From Burkholderiales bacterium (GTDB lineage Bacteria; Pseudomonadota; Gammaproteobacteria; Burkholderiales; SG8-39), in assembly GCA_017880775.1 (NCBI GenBank), contig JADGRQ010000006.1:152047-201352 (forward strand): a DNA stretch of 49,306 bases. Reading direction: 5' to 3'. The position numbers and the translations under genes were made by a program. Numbering within the stretch: the stretch's first letter is position 1; each line of letters starts with the position of its first letter. Under the pieces are notes generated by a model, which was given only the letters and a program-made list of their open reading frames with translations, was not told the origin of the DNA and made no database searches. Shown in pieces: positions 8,498 through 16,828 of this stretch.

Positions 8498-10648
8498 TCA
8501 GCCCGCCGCCGCGACGATCCGCTCGGCAGTGATCGGCAGATCGCGCACGCGCACGCCGAGCGCATCGAACACCGCGTTGCCGATCGCGGCCGCGGTAGGG
8601 CCCAGCGCCGCCTCGCCCGCGCCGCTCGAAGCCTCTTCCGGCCGGTCCAGGATCTCGACCTCCACCGCCGGAACCGCGGAGAAGCGCAGGATCGGGTAGG
8701 TTTCCCACGCATCGCTCGTCACGCGCGTGCGATCGAAGCGCACCGCCTCCTTCAGTGTCCAGCTTGCGGCCTGCACCGCCCCGCCCTCGATCTGGTTCGC
8801 GACGCCGTCGGGATTCACCACCCGCCCCGCGTCGACGGCGATCACCAGCCGCCGCACGCGTATCTCCCTTCCGGCCTCGACTTCGGCCGCCACCGCGCAG
8901 TACGCACCCGAATTCTTGTAGCGCGCATAGCCGATCCCGTGCCCGCATCCCTCGCGGCGCTGCCAGCCGCGCCAGCCGGCGCGTGCCGAGGCCGCCTCGA
9001 TCACCGCCTTCGCGCGCGGGTCGGACAGGTATCGCAGGCGCAGCTTCACCGTATCCTCGCCCTGCTCGGCCGCGATTTCGTCGAGAAACGACTCGATCGC
9101 GAATACGTTGGCGAACGCACCGAGCGAGCGCAGCGCCGAGGTGCGCAGCGGCATGTCGAGCAGGCGATGGTTGACGATGCGGCGCGCGGCGAACTCGTAC
9201 GGCGGAACCGCGTTGCGGTCGGCGCCGCCGCCGTTGGCGAGCGGCGGGTTGACCGCGAGCAGCCGCTCGCTCGGGTTCTCCCTATGCCAGGCAGCCAGCA
9301 GCGCAGGCGACTTCGCACGGCCGGGGCGCGAGGTATGGCCGTTGCTCCAGAGTTCGTGGCGCCAGCCGACGATCGCGCCGGCGGCATCGAGATCGGCTTG
9401 CAGTTCGATTGCCATCGCCGCGCCAAACGGCGACCAGGCGAGTTCGTCCGCACGCGACCACTGCAAGCGCACCGGCCGGCCGTTCGCAGCGCGGGCGAGC
9501 AACGCAGCATCGAACGCGACATCGTCCGCGCCGTTGTGCCCGTAGCAGCCGGCGCCCTCCGCATGCTCGACGGTGATGCGCTGGGGCGGAACCCCGAAAG
9601 CGAGCGCCAGATCGGTGCGCAGGTTGTAGATGCCCTGGCTGTGCGTCCAGACGTGCAGCGCGTCGCCACGCCACTGCGCGAGCGCGCACGAGGGCGCAAT
9701 CGATGCGTGCGCCAGATACGGCCGGCTGTAGCTCGCGCGCAGGGTCTTCGCTACGCACGCCTGCGCGTCCGGCGCACGCTCGTCCACGACTTTCGTTTCC
9801 GCCCGCTGCGCCATCAGCCAGTCCTTGAGACCGGCCGCATCCGGGAGGGTCTCCGCCTCGCTCCAGCGCGTGTCGGCCGCAAGCCGCGCGAGCGCCTTGA
9901 CCGCCGTTTCCTCGCGATCGGCCAGCACGCCGGCGAAATTCCCGTCGCGCACCACGCCGATTACGCCGGCCAGGGCTTGCGTGCGCCCGGCATCGAGCGA
10001 CTCGAGCCGGGCGAACGGCGAAACGGGCCGCAGCACGCGAGCATGCAGCATTCCCGGCAGTTCGAGGTCGTGCACGAAACGCGGCCGCCCGAAAATCTTG
10101 TCCGGCAGATCGAGGCGAGGTGCGGCGGCGCTGGCAACGTCAAGCGCCGCCGCGGGCTTGGGCGCCACCGTTCCGGTCGCGTTGCGCGCGAGCAGCCCGT
10201 CATCGGCGATCTGCCAATAGCTGGTGCGCGCTCCGCTCGCAGCAATGATTTCGCCGTCTGCGATGCGCAACAGTTCCACCGGAACACCGAGCTTCGCGGC
10301 GGCGGCTGCAAGGTAGATCGAGCGTGCCTCGGCGCACGCGTAACGCAGCGCGCTGCCCGATTCCTGGATCGAAAGGCTGCCCGAGGTGACCGCTTCGTCG
10401 GGGCTGCGTGCGGTACTCGCCGGGATCATCCGAACGCGCTCGAACGCGACGTCGAGTTCCTGCGCGGCGATCTGCGCAAGCGCCGTGGCGATTCCCTGCC
10501 CGATCTCGACCTTGCCGACGGACACCTCCACCACGCCATCGGCGCCGATGCGCAGCCACTGCGACAGCCGCCGGTTGACGTGCAGGCTCCCGGGGAGCCG
10601 CGGCGCGCCGCTCGCCTGGTCCGAGCCGACCCGGTACGCGAGGTTCAC
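8498..10648 (-). CDS. Molybdopterin hydroxylase large subunit (IorB-like)
   Basis: Large, molybdenum-cofactor-binding subunit (716 residues) of a two-component hydroxylase of the isoquinoline-1-oxidoreductase / nicotinate-dehydrogenase type, which hydroxylates N-heteroaromatic or aldehyde substrates using water. The GTG at 10648 overlaps the TGA of the upstream [2Fe-2S] subunit gene (GTGA), so translation is coupled. The N-terminus has NRRLSQWLRIGADG and VGKVEIGQGIATALAQIAAQ (Moco-binding, GQG motif). The C-terminal SSGAGEAALGPTAAAIGNA contains the expected active-site Glu. The frame runs on upstream to 10993, but this lies inside the small-subunit gene. No separate FAD subunit is present, as usual for the Ior type, where electrons pass to a cytochrome. 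The substrate is unknown. Confidence 0.88.
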   Translation of the reverse strand: MNLAYRVGSDQASGAPRLPGSLHVNRRLSQWLRIGADGVVEVSVGKVEIGQGIATALAQIAAQELDVAFERVRMIPASTARSPDEAVTSGSLSIQESGSALRYACAEARSIYLAAAAAKLGVPVELLRIADGEIIAASGARTSYWQIADDGLLARNATGTVAPKPAAALDVASAAAPRLDLPDKIFGRPRFVHDLELPGMLHARVLRPVSPFARLESLDAGRTQALAGVIGVVRDGNFAGVLADREETAVKALARLAADTRWSEAETLPDAAGLKDWLMAQRAETKVVDERAPDAQACVAKTLRASYSRPYLAHASIAPSCALAQWRGDALHVWTHSQGIYNLRTDLALAFGVPPQRITVEHAEGAGCYGHNGADDVAFDAALLARAANGRPVRLQWSRADELAWSPFGAAMAIELQADLDAAGAIVGWRHELWSNGHTSRPGRAKSPALLAAWHRENPSERLLAVNPPLANGGGADRNAVPPYEFAARRIVNHRLLDMPLRTSALRSLGAFANVFAIESFLDEIAAEQGEDTVKLRLRYLSDPRAKAVIEAASARAGWRGWQRREGCGHGIGYARYKNSGAYCAVAAEVEAGREIRVRRLVIAVDAGRVVNPDGVANQIEGGAVQAASWTLKEAVRFDRTRVTSDAWETYPILRFSAVPAVEVEILDRPEEASSGAGEAALGPTAAAIGNAVFDALGVRVRDLPITAERIVAAAG

Positions 10649-11115
10649 GCGGCCTGTCCCGAACGAAGTTCCCGCGCGGCCCGCAACACGGCGCGCACGA
10701 TGCGGTTGTGCGTGCCGCAGCGGCACAGATGCCGGTCGAGCGCCGCGCGCACTTCGACATCGGAGGGGTCCGGGTTGCGCGCAAGCAGCGCCGCGCAAGT
10801 CACGAGGATTCCGGAGGAACAGTAACCACATTGCGCGGCCTGCTCGACGATGAACGCGCGTTGCAGCGCGTGCGGGCGCTCCGGGGTGCCAAGCCCCTCC
10901 ACGGTGGTGATGCGCTTGCCGGCCGCAGCCCACAGCGGCGTGTCGCACGCGGGCACCGCGCGATCGTCGAGCAGGATGTAGCAGGCGCCGCACTGGTCGG
11001 TGCCGCAGCCGTAGCGCGTGCCCTTAAGGCCGAGCTGATTGCGCAACGCGTAGACGAGCGGAGTGTCCTCGGCGGCCTCGACTGCATGCTGCGCGCCGTT
11101 GACGTTCAGCAGCAC
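10645..11115 (-). CDS. [2Fe-2S] subunit of molybdenum hydroxylase (IorA-like)
   Basis: A 156-residue iron-sulphur subunit that relays electrons from the Moco subunit. The plant-type ferredoxin cluster is held by Cys37, 42, 45 and 57 (RYGCGTDQCGACYILL). The second, helical-domain cluster is held by Cys96, 99, 131 and 133 (QCGYCSSG and LCRCGTHNRIVRAV). The start is GTG at 11115, only 4 bases after the tctC stop codon. Its own stop overlaps the start of the large-subunit gene. Length and both Cys patterns are complete, so the subunit should be functional. Confidence 0.93.
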   Translation of the reverse strand: MLLNVNGAQHAVEAAEDTPLVYALRNQLGLKGTRYGCGTDQCGACYILLDDRAVPACDTPLWAAAGKRITTVEGLGTPERPHALQRAFIVEQAAQCGYCSSGILVTCAALLARNPDPSDVEVRAALDRHLCRCGTHNRIVRAVLRAARELRSGQAA

Positions 11116-11119
11116 TGCG

Positions 11120-12109
11120 TCAATCCACCTTTGCGCCGGAGAGCTTGACGACCTTCGCCCATTTCTCGATGTCCTGGCGCAGGTACTGGCCGAACTCCTC
11201 GGGGGTCATGCTCATCGGCACCGCGCCCTGCTTCCCCCAGGCTTCCCTTACGTCCGCGCTGTTGACGATTTTCACGATCTCGGCGTTCAGCCGGTTTACG
11301 ACCGGCGCGGGGGTTCCCGCAGGCGCCATCAGACCGAGCCAGATGGTCGCTTCATAACCGGGAACGCCGGCCTCGGCCACCGTCGGCACTTCCGGCAGCA
11401 CCGACGAGCGCGCCTTGCCCGTGGTGCCGAGCGCCTTCAATTTTCCGGCGCGCACGTTCGGCGCCATGGTGGTGATTGCGTCGAACATCATCTCGACCTG
11501 CCCGCCGAGCAGGTCGGTGCGCGCGCCTGCGCTGCCCTTGTAAGGCACGTGCACGATCTCCACGCCCGCCATCGCCTTGAACAGCTCTCCGGCCATGTGG
11601 TAGGGGGTGCCGGGACCCGAGGACGCGTAGTTCATGCCGTTGGGTTTCGCCTTCGCCACGGCAATAAACTCCGCAAGCGAGCTGGCGGGCACCTTCGGGT
11701 GCACCACCAGCACCAGGTCTGAATAGTTCACTGGCGCGACCGGAACGAAATCACGCATCAGATCGAACGGCTTTTTCGGAATCAACGATTCGTTGGTGGT
11801 ATGCGTATTCGACATCATCAGCAACGTGTAGCCGTCGGCCGGCGACTTTGCCACTGCATCGGTGCCGATCAACGAACCGCCGCCGGGCCGGTCCTCGATG
11901 ACAAACGGTTGCCCGAGCGCCTCCTGCAGCCGCTGGCCGACGAAACGCGCGTAGACGTCCGCCGGGCCGCCGGCTGCAAACGGAACGATGATGCGCACCG
12001 CGCGCGCCGGGTACGCCTGACCCGAGCCCGTCGAAGCGGGCTGCGCCTGCGCGCTCGATGACGCGCATGCCGCGATCGCGGCCAGCGCAAAGCAAAAGAA
12101 ACGCTGCAT
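11120..12109 (-). CDS. Bug/TctC family solute-binding protein
   Basis: A periplasmic binding protein (329 residues) of the Bug/TctC family, abundant in Burkholderiales, that captures carboxylates or aromatic acids. The ATG at 12109 follows a GGGGGG-rich site and gives MQRFFCFALAAIAACASSSA, a clear signal peptide. ATG and TTG codons slightly upstream (12121, 12124) are less likely starts. Family marks include YPARAVRIIVPFAAGGPADV, RPGGGSLIGTDAVAKSPADG and MNYASSGPGTPYHMAGELF. No TctA/TctB membrane subunits are nearby, as is common for Bug proteins. It is the first gene of a tight unit with the two molybdenum-hydroxylase subunits (4-base gap), suggesting that it binds that enzyme's substrate or a related compound. 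Confidence 0.93.
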   Translation of the reverse strand: MQRFFCFALAAIAACASSSAQAQPASTGSGQAYPARAVRIIVPFAAGGPADVYARFVGQRLQEALGQPFVIEDRPGGGSLIGTDAVAKSPADGYTLLMMSNTHTTNESLIPKKPFDLMRDFVPVAPVNYSDLVLVVHPKVPASSLAEFIAVAKAKPNGMNYASSGPGTPYHMAGELFKAMAGVEIVHVPYKGSAGARTDLLGGQVEMMFDAITTMAPNVRAGKLKALGTTGKARSSVLPEVPTVAEAGVPGYEATIWLGLMAPAGTPAPVVNRLNAEIVKIVNSADVREAWGKQGAVPMSMTPEEFGQYLRQDIEKWAKVVKLSGAKVD

Positions 12110-12144
12110 GCCACCCCCCATCAAGGCAGGCGGCTATTGTACGG

Positions 12145-12708
12145 CTAGGCCTTGGCGTCCTTAGGGATGAAGCGCAGCGCAGCCCCGTTATTGCAGTAGC
12201 GCAGCCCGGTGGGCGCAGGCCCGTCGTCGAACAGGTGGCCGTGATGGCCGCCGCAGTGCGCGCAGTGATACTCGGTGCGCGGCAGGATGATCTTGAAGTC
12301 CTTCTTGGTTTGGAACGCGCCCGGGATGGTCGTGAAAAAACTCGGCCAGCCGGTGCCACTGTCGAATTTCATCGCTGAAGTAAACAGCGGCAGCCCGCAG
12401 CCGGCGCAGACAAACACGCCGGCGCGCTTTTCCTTGTCGAGCGGGCTCGCGCCCGCGCGCTCGGTGCCCTCCTCGCGCAGCACGTTGTACGCCTGCGGGT
12501 CGAGCAGCTTGCGCCACTCCGGGTTCGGGCGCTTGAGCGTTTCAGTCGGTGAGGGAACCTGGGTACCTGCTGCGAGCAGATCCTTCCAGTTCTGTTGGAG
12601 AGCTTCCACGGCTTTGGCATCCTTCGGTGGGTTGGCGAAAACGCGTCCGGTGGCGCCTGAAAACAGCGCTGAGACGGCGAGAGTTCCAAGAAATTCACGG
12701 CGTTGCAT
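12145..12708 (-). CDS. msrB: Peptide-methionine (R)-S-oxide reductase, Tat-exported
   Basis: Reduces methionine-R-sulfoxide in proteins. The 187-residue protein begins at ATG 12708 after a GAGGAT site; MQRREFLGTLAVSALFSGAT is a twin-arginine signal, so this MsrB is predicted to act in the periplasm. The MsrB domain starts near residue 60 and shows structural zinc ligands Cys101/104 and Cys149/152, plus the catalytic Cys172 in GLRYCNNGAALRF. In most MsrBs the residues after the Cys are xNS; here they are NNG. It ends 35 bases before tctC on the same strand and could be cotranscribed. Because it is exported, its electron donor must also reach the periplasm. Confidence 0.93.
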   Translation of the reverse strand: MQRREFLGTLAVSALFSGATGRVFANPPKDAKAVEALQQNWKDLLAAGTQVPSPTETLKRPNPEWRKLLDPQAYNVLREEGTERAGASPLDKEKRAGVFVCAGCGLPLFTSAMKFDSGTGWPSFFTTIPGAFQTKKDFKIILPRTEYHCAHCGGHHGHLFDDGPAPTGLRYCNNGAALRFIPKDAKA

Positions 12709-12947
12709 GGTTCTATCCTCCGATGCCGGCATGCCACATTGGTCGGCGCAAGGCTAGCAGGCTTACAACATGCAGCATACACGCGGATTTTCCCATGCCG
12801 TTGGCTCGATTGCCGGGCCTGACCGGGATGGGTACGGTGCGCCGAGAGGGAGGTCCTTGGAAATGCGGAGCAGCGCAGCTCTGGACTCGGCCGGGCGATG
12901 GGCGAACCGGCTCGATCGCGCTGGCGGCGACCTGCGTGCTGTGGTTC

Positions 12948-13532
12948 CTAATATAGGTCCGCGAGGTAGTGCGCGAGATTGTCTATGTCCGCGTCGGAGA
13001 GCATCTTCGATACGCTCGCCATGTTGCCCGCATCGTTCGTCCGCCGTGCGGTCTTGAATTCCTTGAGTTGCTTGACCACGTATTCGTAATGCTGTCCCGC
13101 GACGCGCGGAATCTCGTTCTGCCCCATGAAGCCGCCGAGATGGCACATGGTGCATAGCACTTCGGCGGCCTTGTCCCTTCCCTTGGCCACCTTTGCGGGG
13201 TCCGGCTTGAAGCTGCCGCCGCGTGATTTCTGCGCCGCGAAAAACGCCGACAGGTCGAGCATGTCCTCACGCGACAGGTTGCCGACGAAAGGCACCATCT
13301 GCGGGTCCGTTCTGCGGCCTTCCTTGAAGTCCTTCAACTGCAGATACAGGTAGCGCGCGGTCTGTCCGGCGAGGATCGGGTAGGCCGGCTGGGACGAATT
13401 TCCGTTCGGCCCGTGGCAGGCGACGCAGATCTCGGCTTTCTTGCGCCCCGCCTCGACGTCCTGGCATTGAGCTGACGGGCCGAACATCGCCGCGGCTGCG
13501 GTGACCAGCAAGATCGCGAATTTGCGCTGCAC
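12948..13532 (-). CDS. Diheme cytochrome c (c4-like)
   Basis: A 194-residue periplasmic cytochrome with two heme-c sites: CVACH at residues 36-40 and CTMCH at 127-131, each in its own domain of about 90 residues, the class-I c4 arrangement. GTG at 13532 starts a signal peptide ending near SAQCQD. The repeated ARYLYLQLKDFKEGRRTD and YEYVVKQLKEFKTARRTN segments after each heme are typical of c4-type duplications. It lies 54 bases downstream of the binding-protein gene in the PQQ-oxidation cluster, so it may carry electrons from the quinoprotein's cytochrome to a terminal oxidase. Confidence 0.9.
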   Translation of the reverse strand: MQRKFAILLVTAAAAMFGPSAQCQDVEAGRKKAEICVACHGPNGNSSQPAYPILAGQTARYLYLQLKDFKEGRRTDPQMVPFVGNLSREDMLDLSAFFAAQKSRGGSFKPDPAKVAKGRDKAAEVLCTMCHLGGFMGQNEIPRVAGQHYEYVVKQLKEFKTARRTNDAGNMASVSKMLSDADIDNLAHYLADLY

Positions 13533-13586
13533 CGGACAGGTTCCTGAAAAAAGCTGGGGGAACTGAATACCGGCAGGATCGCGGCA

Positions 13587-14373
13587 TCAGGGCGCGCGGT
13601 GCGGCACACCGTAGCGCGCATAGATGGTCGTGAGCGCGCCCTCGGCGAGAAGCGAGCGAAGCGCCCCGTTGATCACTTCTACCATCGCGGCATCGGCTCG
13701 GCGCATGCCCACCGCCACCGGCCAGCGCAACTCAGGTTCGCTGTCCTCGGCGTGCGAAAAGCGCAATGCGGAATCACGGTGGGTAAGATTGTAGTAACCG
13801 ATGGTTGCCGGAGAGACCGCTCCGGCATCCACCTCGCCACGCGATACTGCGTTGACGAGATCGTCCTCGAATCCGAAGGGAAAGATGCTGGCCGGCGTCC
13901 TGCTCACGATCAGGCTGGCGAGCGAGTTCATCAGCACGCCGACGCGCATTCCGACCCGCAAGTCCCGATCGGCCGCGACCGGCGCCTGGCCGGCGGCAAA
14001 CACCAGCGACACGCCGCTCGACTGGTAGGGCCGTGGACAGCTCAACTCCCGGCCGACGCACGGCCGGATCGTCGATGGCGTCCATCAGCAGGTCGCAATC
14101 CACCGTCGAGGCACGCATCGTCGGCACCATCCAGTCAACGCGCAGCCGCACGCCCATTTTCGCGGCAATGGCCCGCGCGATCTCGATCTGGAAACCGGGT
14201 GCGCCGGGCTTATCGCTGGCGTACGGCAACGCGTTCGGATTGGCGCACACCGAGACCTCGCCTTTCTGCTTGACTTCCTCCAGCGGACGCGCCTGCGCAG
14301 CGTTGAACGCCAGCGCCGCCGCGAACAGAGCGGCAGCTGCGCGCACGATCAGCCGCAATACGAAGGGCAGCAT
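13587..14373 (-). pseudogene. Quinoprotein-associated substrate-binding-like protein, frameshifted
   Basis: Encodes a periplasmic protein of the family found beside PQQ-alcohol dehydrogenases (annotated as quinoprotein-associated ABC substrate-binding protein, or XoxJ-like). The ATG at 14373 gives a signal peptide, then GEVSVCANPNALPYASDKPG and GFQIEIARAIAAKMGVRLRV. That frame stays homologous until VELS. The continuation (RPYQSSGVSLVFAAGQ to the stop at 13587) is in another frame. Removing one base near 14034 joins LS to RPYQSSG, so a single extra base explains it. The full-length product would be about 261 residues. It may be a real mutation or a sequencing error. It begins 4 bases after the stop codon of the single-heme cytochrome gene. 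Confidence 0.82.
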
Positions 14374-14377
14374 CGGA

Positions 14378-14773
14378 TCAGTTCTCCGGGCGGAGGCCGC
14401 GGATGTAGGCGACGATTGCGCGGATCTGTGTTTCGGAAAATGCGGAACCGAATGCAGGCATCTGTCCGGTCTTGCCGTTGCGGATGCGACTGGCGAGTGC
14501 TTCGTCGCTCGATTCGGAATTCATCAGTCGAGGCCCCTTGCCCACTTCGCGACCGCCCTTGGAGTGACACCAGCCGCAAGTGCCGGCAAAGAGTTTGTCC
14601 ACATCGAATTCCTCCGCCGAGGCGCCGGTTTGCACCGCGGGAACGCCAGCGGCGGCTGCCGGAGGCCCGGTATGCGTACCCGACTGCATCGGGCCGGACT
14701 TTTCCTGTGCGTGGAGCGGAAAAGCGAGCATCGAAGCGAGCACCGCCCAATGCAATGTAGATGACTTCGCCAT
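14378..14773 (-). CDS. Single-heme cytochrome c (quinoprotein electron acceptor)
   Basis: A 131-residue c-type cytochrome. After a signal peptide (residues 1-22, ending LHAQ) and an Ala/Pro/Thr-rich linker comes CGWCH at 66-70. The probable axial Met is Met105 in KTGQMPAFGSAFSE. The neighbours (a PQQ dehydrogenase upstream and its associated binding protein 4 bases downstream) match the XoxF-XoxG-XoxJ order, so this is probably the dedicated electron acceptor of the quinoprotein. The short linker-plus-domain form also resembles PedF/cytochrome c550. Confidence 0.88.
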   Translation of the reverse strand: MAKSSTLHWAVLASMLAFPLHAQEKSGPMQSGTHTGPPAAAAGVPAVQTGASAEEFDVDKLFAGTCGWCHSKGGREVGKGPRLMNSESSDEALASRIRNGKTGQMPAFGSAFSETQIRAIVAYIRGLRPEN

Positions 14774-14847
14774 TTCAGGGCTGGCTGCAACCGGATGCGC
14801 GAGCGCGCGGACGCGGGCGGCGCCGCCCGCGTCCGTGAACGCGCGAA

Positions 14848-15924
14848 CTACTGAAGCGCGAATACCTTGATCACGCCGGAGTCCTTCGGCATCTGCACAA
14901 ATGTGCCACCGAAGAACGAACCGTAGTCATCGCCGGCGAGGCCGCCCCAGCCCGTCATCACGGCCACGTACTGCTTGCCTTTGGCCTTGTAGGTGATGAT
15001 TCCGCCGTTGTGGCCCTGGCCGTCATTGTGGCTCCACAGCTCCTTGCCGGTGCTCGCGTCGTAGGCACGCAGGAAGCCGCGCGCATCGGGTACGAACAGC
15101 AGGTTCCCGCCGGTGGACAGCAGGCTCGCGAGCGGCGGTTCGGGGAACTTGATCTCCCACTTCATCGCGCCCGTGATCGGATCGCGCGCCGAGACATGGC
15201 CATACGCCTTGCCGCCCTCAGGATTCGTGATGTTGAAGTCCGCGCCGATGTTGAGTTGCGCCATCGGCTCGAGCACCGGCGTCGTCTTCTTGATCTCCAG
15301 GTCCATGCACCACTCGTTGCCCACCTTGTAGAGCAGCCCGGTCTTCGGATTGTAGGAGCCCATGTTCCAGCTCATGCCGCCGCCGATGTACGGGCACAGG
15401 TTCTTGTGCTTGCCCTCGGTCATGTCGCGCCGCCCTACCAACGTTCCGTCCGGCTTGATGTCCTGCACGAAGTTGATGTTCTTGATCAGCCGCCAGACGT
15501 TCTGCACCTTGGCGCTGCGGTCGTAGACCCACACGAACCCGCTCTTGCTGGGATGCACGGTGTACTTCTTGCCATCGCGCTCGAGCATGACGAATTCGCC
15601 CGTGGCGCTGTCGAAATCCCACACGTCGTGCGGCAGCTCCTGATGGTAGCTTTTCAGCTTGCCGGTGTCCGGGTCGAGAAGGACGACCGATGTCGTGTAG
15701 AGGTTGTCGCCTGGGCGCGCGCCCTTGGTCTTGTAGTCCGGGCCCGACCAGTCGTAGAGTGGCGCCGGATTGGCGGTGCCCCACCATACACTGTTGGTCT
15801 CCGGATCGTAGCCGCCGGCCATCCATCCGCCGCCTCCGCCCGTCTTCCAGGAATCGTTGAGCCAGGTGTTGCGTGCGTCGCCGTTGCCCTCCTCGCCGCC
15901 GGCCGTGTAGAAGCGCCAGCTCTG
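14848..15924 (-). pseudogene. PQQ-dependent alcohol dehydrogenase, lanthanide type, 5'-truncated
   Basis: C-terminal 358 residues of a methanol/ethanol-family quinoprotein (about 600 when whole). Present: GTANPAPLYDW with the PQQ/metal Asn, RPGDN, and LPHDVWDFDSATGEF. The latter has Asp (codon 15618-15616) and a second Asp two residues on (15612-15610), the Asp-x-Asp pattern that distinguishes lanthanide-dependent XoxF/ExaF enzymes from calcium MxaF (Asp-x-Ala). Missing: the signal peptide, the first propeller blades, the vicinal Cys pair and the metal-binding Glu. Reading upstream, QSWRFYTAGG is the last homologous stretch, and a TAG occurs at 15927-15925. Immediately beyond lies the 5'-truncated beta-propeller gene on the other strand. 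As it stands the enzyme cannot be functional. Confidence 0.9.
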
Positions 15925-15928
15925 CTAA

Positions 15929-16780
15929 TCCGGCACGCTCACGCTGATCGACGTCGCCAGCGACCAGATTGCAGGCGAGATCCGCGCGGGAACCAAGCCG
16001 CGCGGCCTGGTCGCGTCGAAAGACGGCGGCACGCTTTACGTAAGCGATCAGCCGAACAACGCTCTGCTGATCGTCGATGTTGCGCAGCGCCGCACCACCG
16101 GCCGCATCGACCTCGGCGAATCCCCCGAGGGCGTAGGCATCTCCCCGGACGGGATATGGGCGGTGGTCGCGATCGAACTGAGCAACAGCATCAGTTTCAT
16201 CGATACGCGCACCAATACGGTGGCATTCAGCGTCAAGACCGAGGGCAAGAATCCCGAGCATGCCGTGTTCAGCCCCGACGGCCGTTGGCTGTACGTGAGT
16301 GCCGAAGAGGCCGACTCGGTCGACGTGATCGACGTCTCTCAGCGCAAGCAGGTGCGCTCGATCAAGGTCGGCAAGCGCCCGCGCGGCATGGCGTTCACGC
16401 CCGACGGCAAGCGCGCCTACGTCGCCTGCGAGCTGGCCGACACCGTATACGCGATCGATGTTTCGAGCCACAAGGTGCTTGCCACGATTCGCGCCGGAAC
16501 GCGCGTGAACGGCGTGACCATGCACCCTTCGGGCCGCTCGGTGTACGTCTCCAACGGCGGCGACGGCACCGTCATGGCGATCTCGGTGCCCGAAGACAAG
16601 GTCACCGCCACGATTGCCGTCGGCAAGCGGCCCTGGAACATGGCGATCACCCCGGACGGCGCCAAACTGTATGTCGCGAACGGCCGCTCGAATTCGGTTT
16701 CCGTGATCGATACTTCGCGCGCCAGCGTGCTGCGCGAGATACCGGTCGGCGAGTTACCCTGGGGCGTGCTGGTACGCTGA
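15929..16780 (+). pseudogene. PQQ-catabolism-associated beta-propeller protein, 5'-truncated
   Basis: A YVTN-type beta-propeller related to the family that accompanies PQQ-dependent catabolism genes. Homology begins directly after an in-frame TAA (15926-15928) as SGTLTLIDVASDQIAGEIRA and runs 283 residues through repeated blades (KPRGLVASKDGGTLYVSDQP, SPEGVGISPDG, RPRGMAFTPDGKRAYVACEL, RPWNMAITPDGAKLYVANGR) to the stop at 16780. A start codon, signal peptide and roughly 35 residues are missing. The first internal ATG/GTG would remove one or more blades. It points away from the truncated quinoprotein gene, and both open frames end at the same CTAA. Confidence 0.85.
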
Positions 16781-16828
16781 AAAATCCAGGTCAGCTCCCT
16801 GCGGCGCGATGCGGTGAGACGGGCGGCG

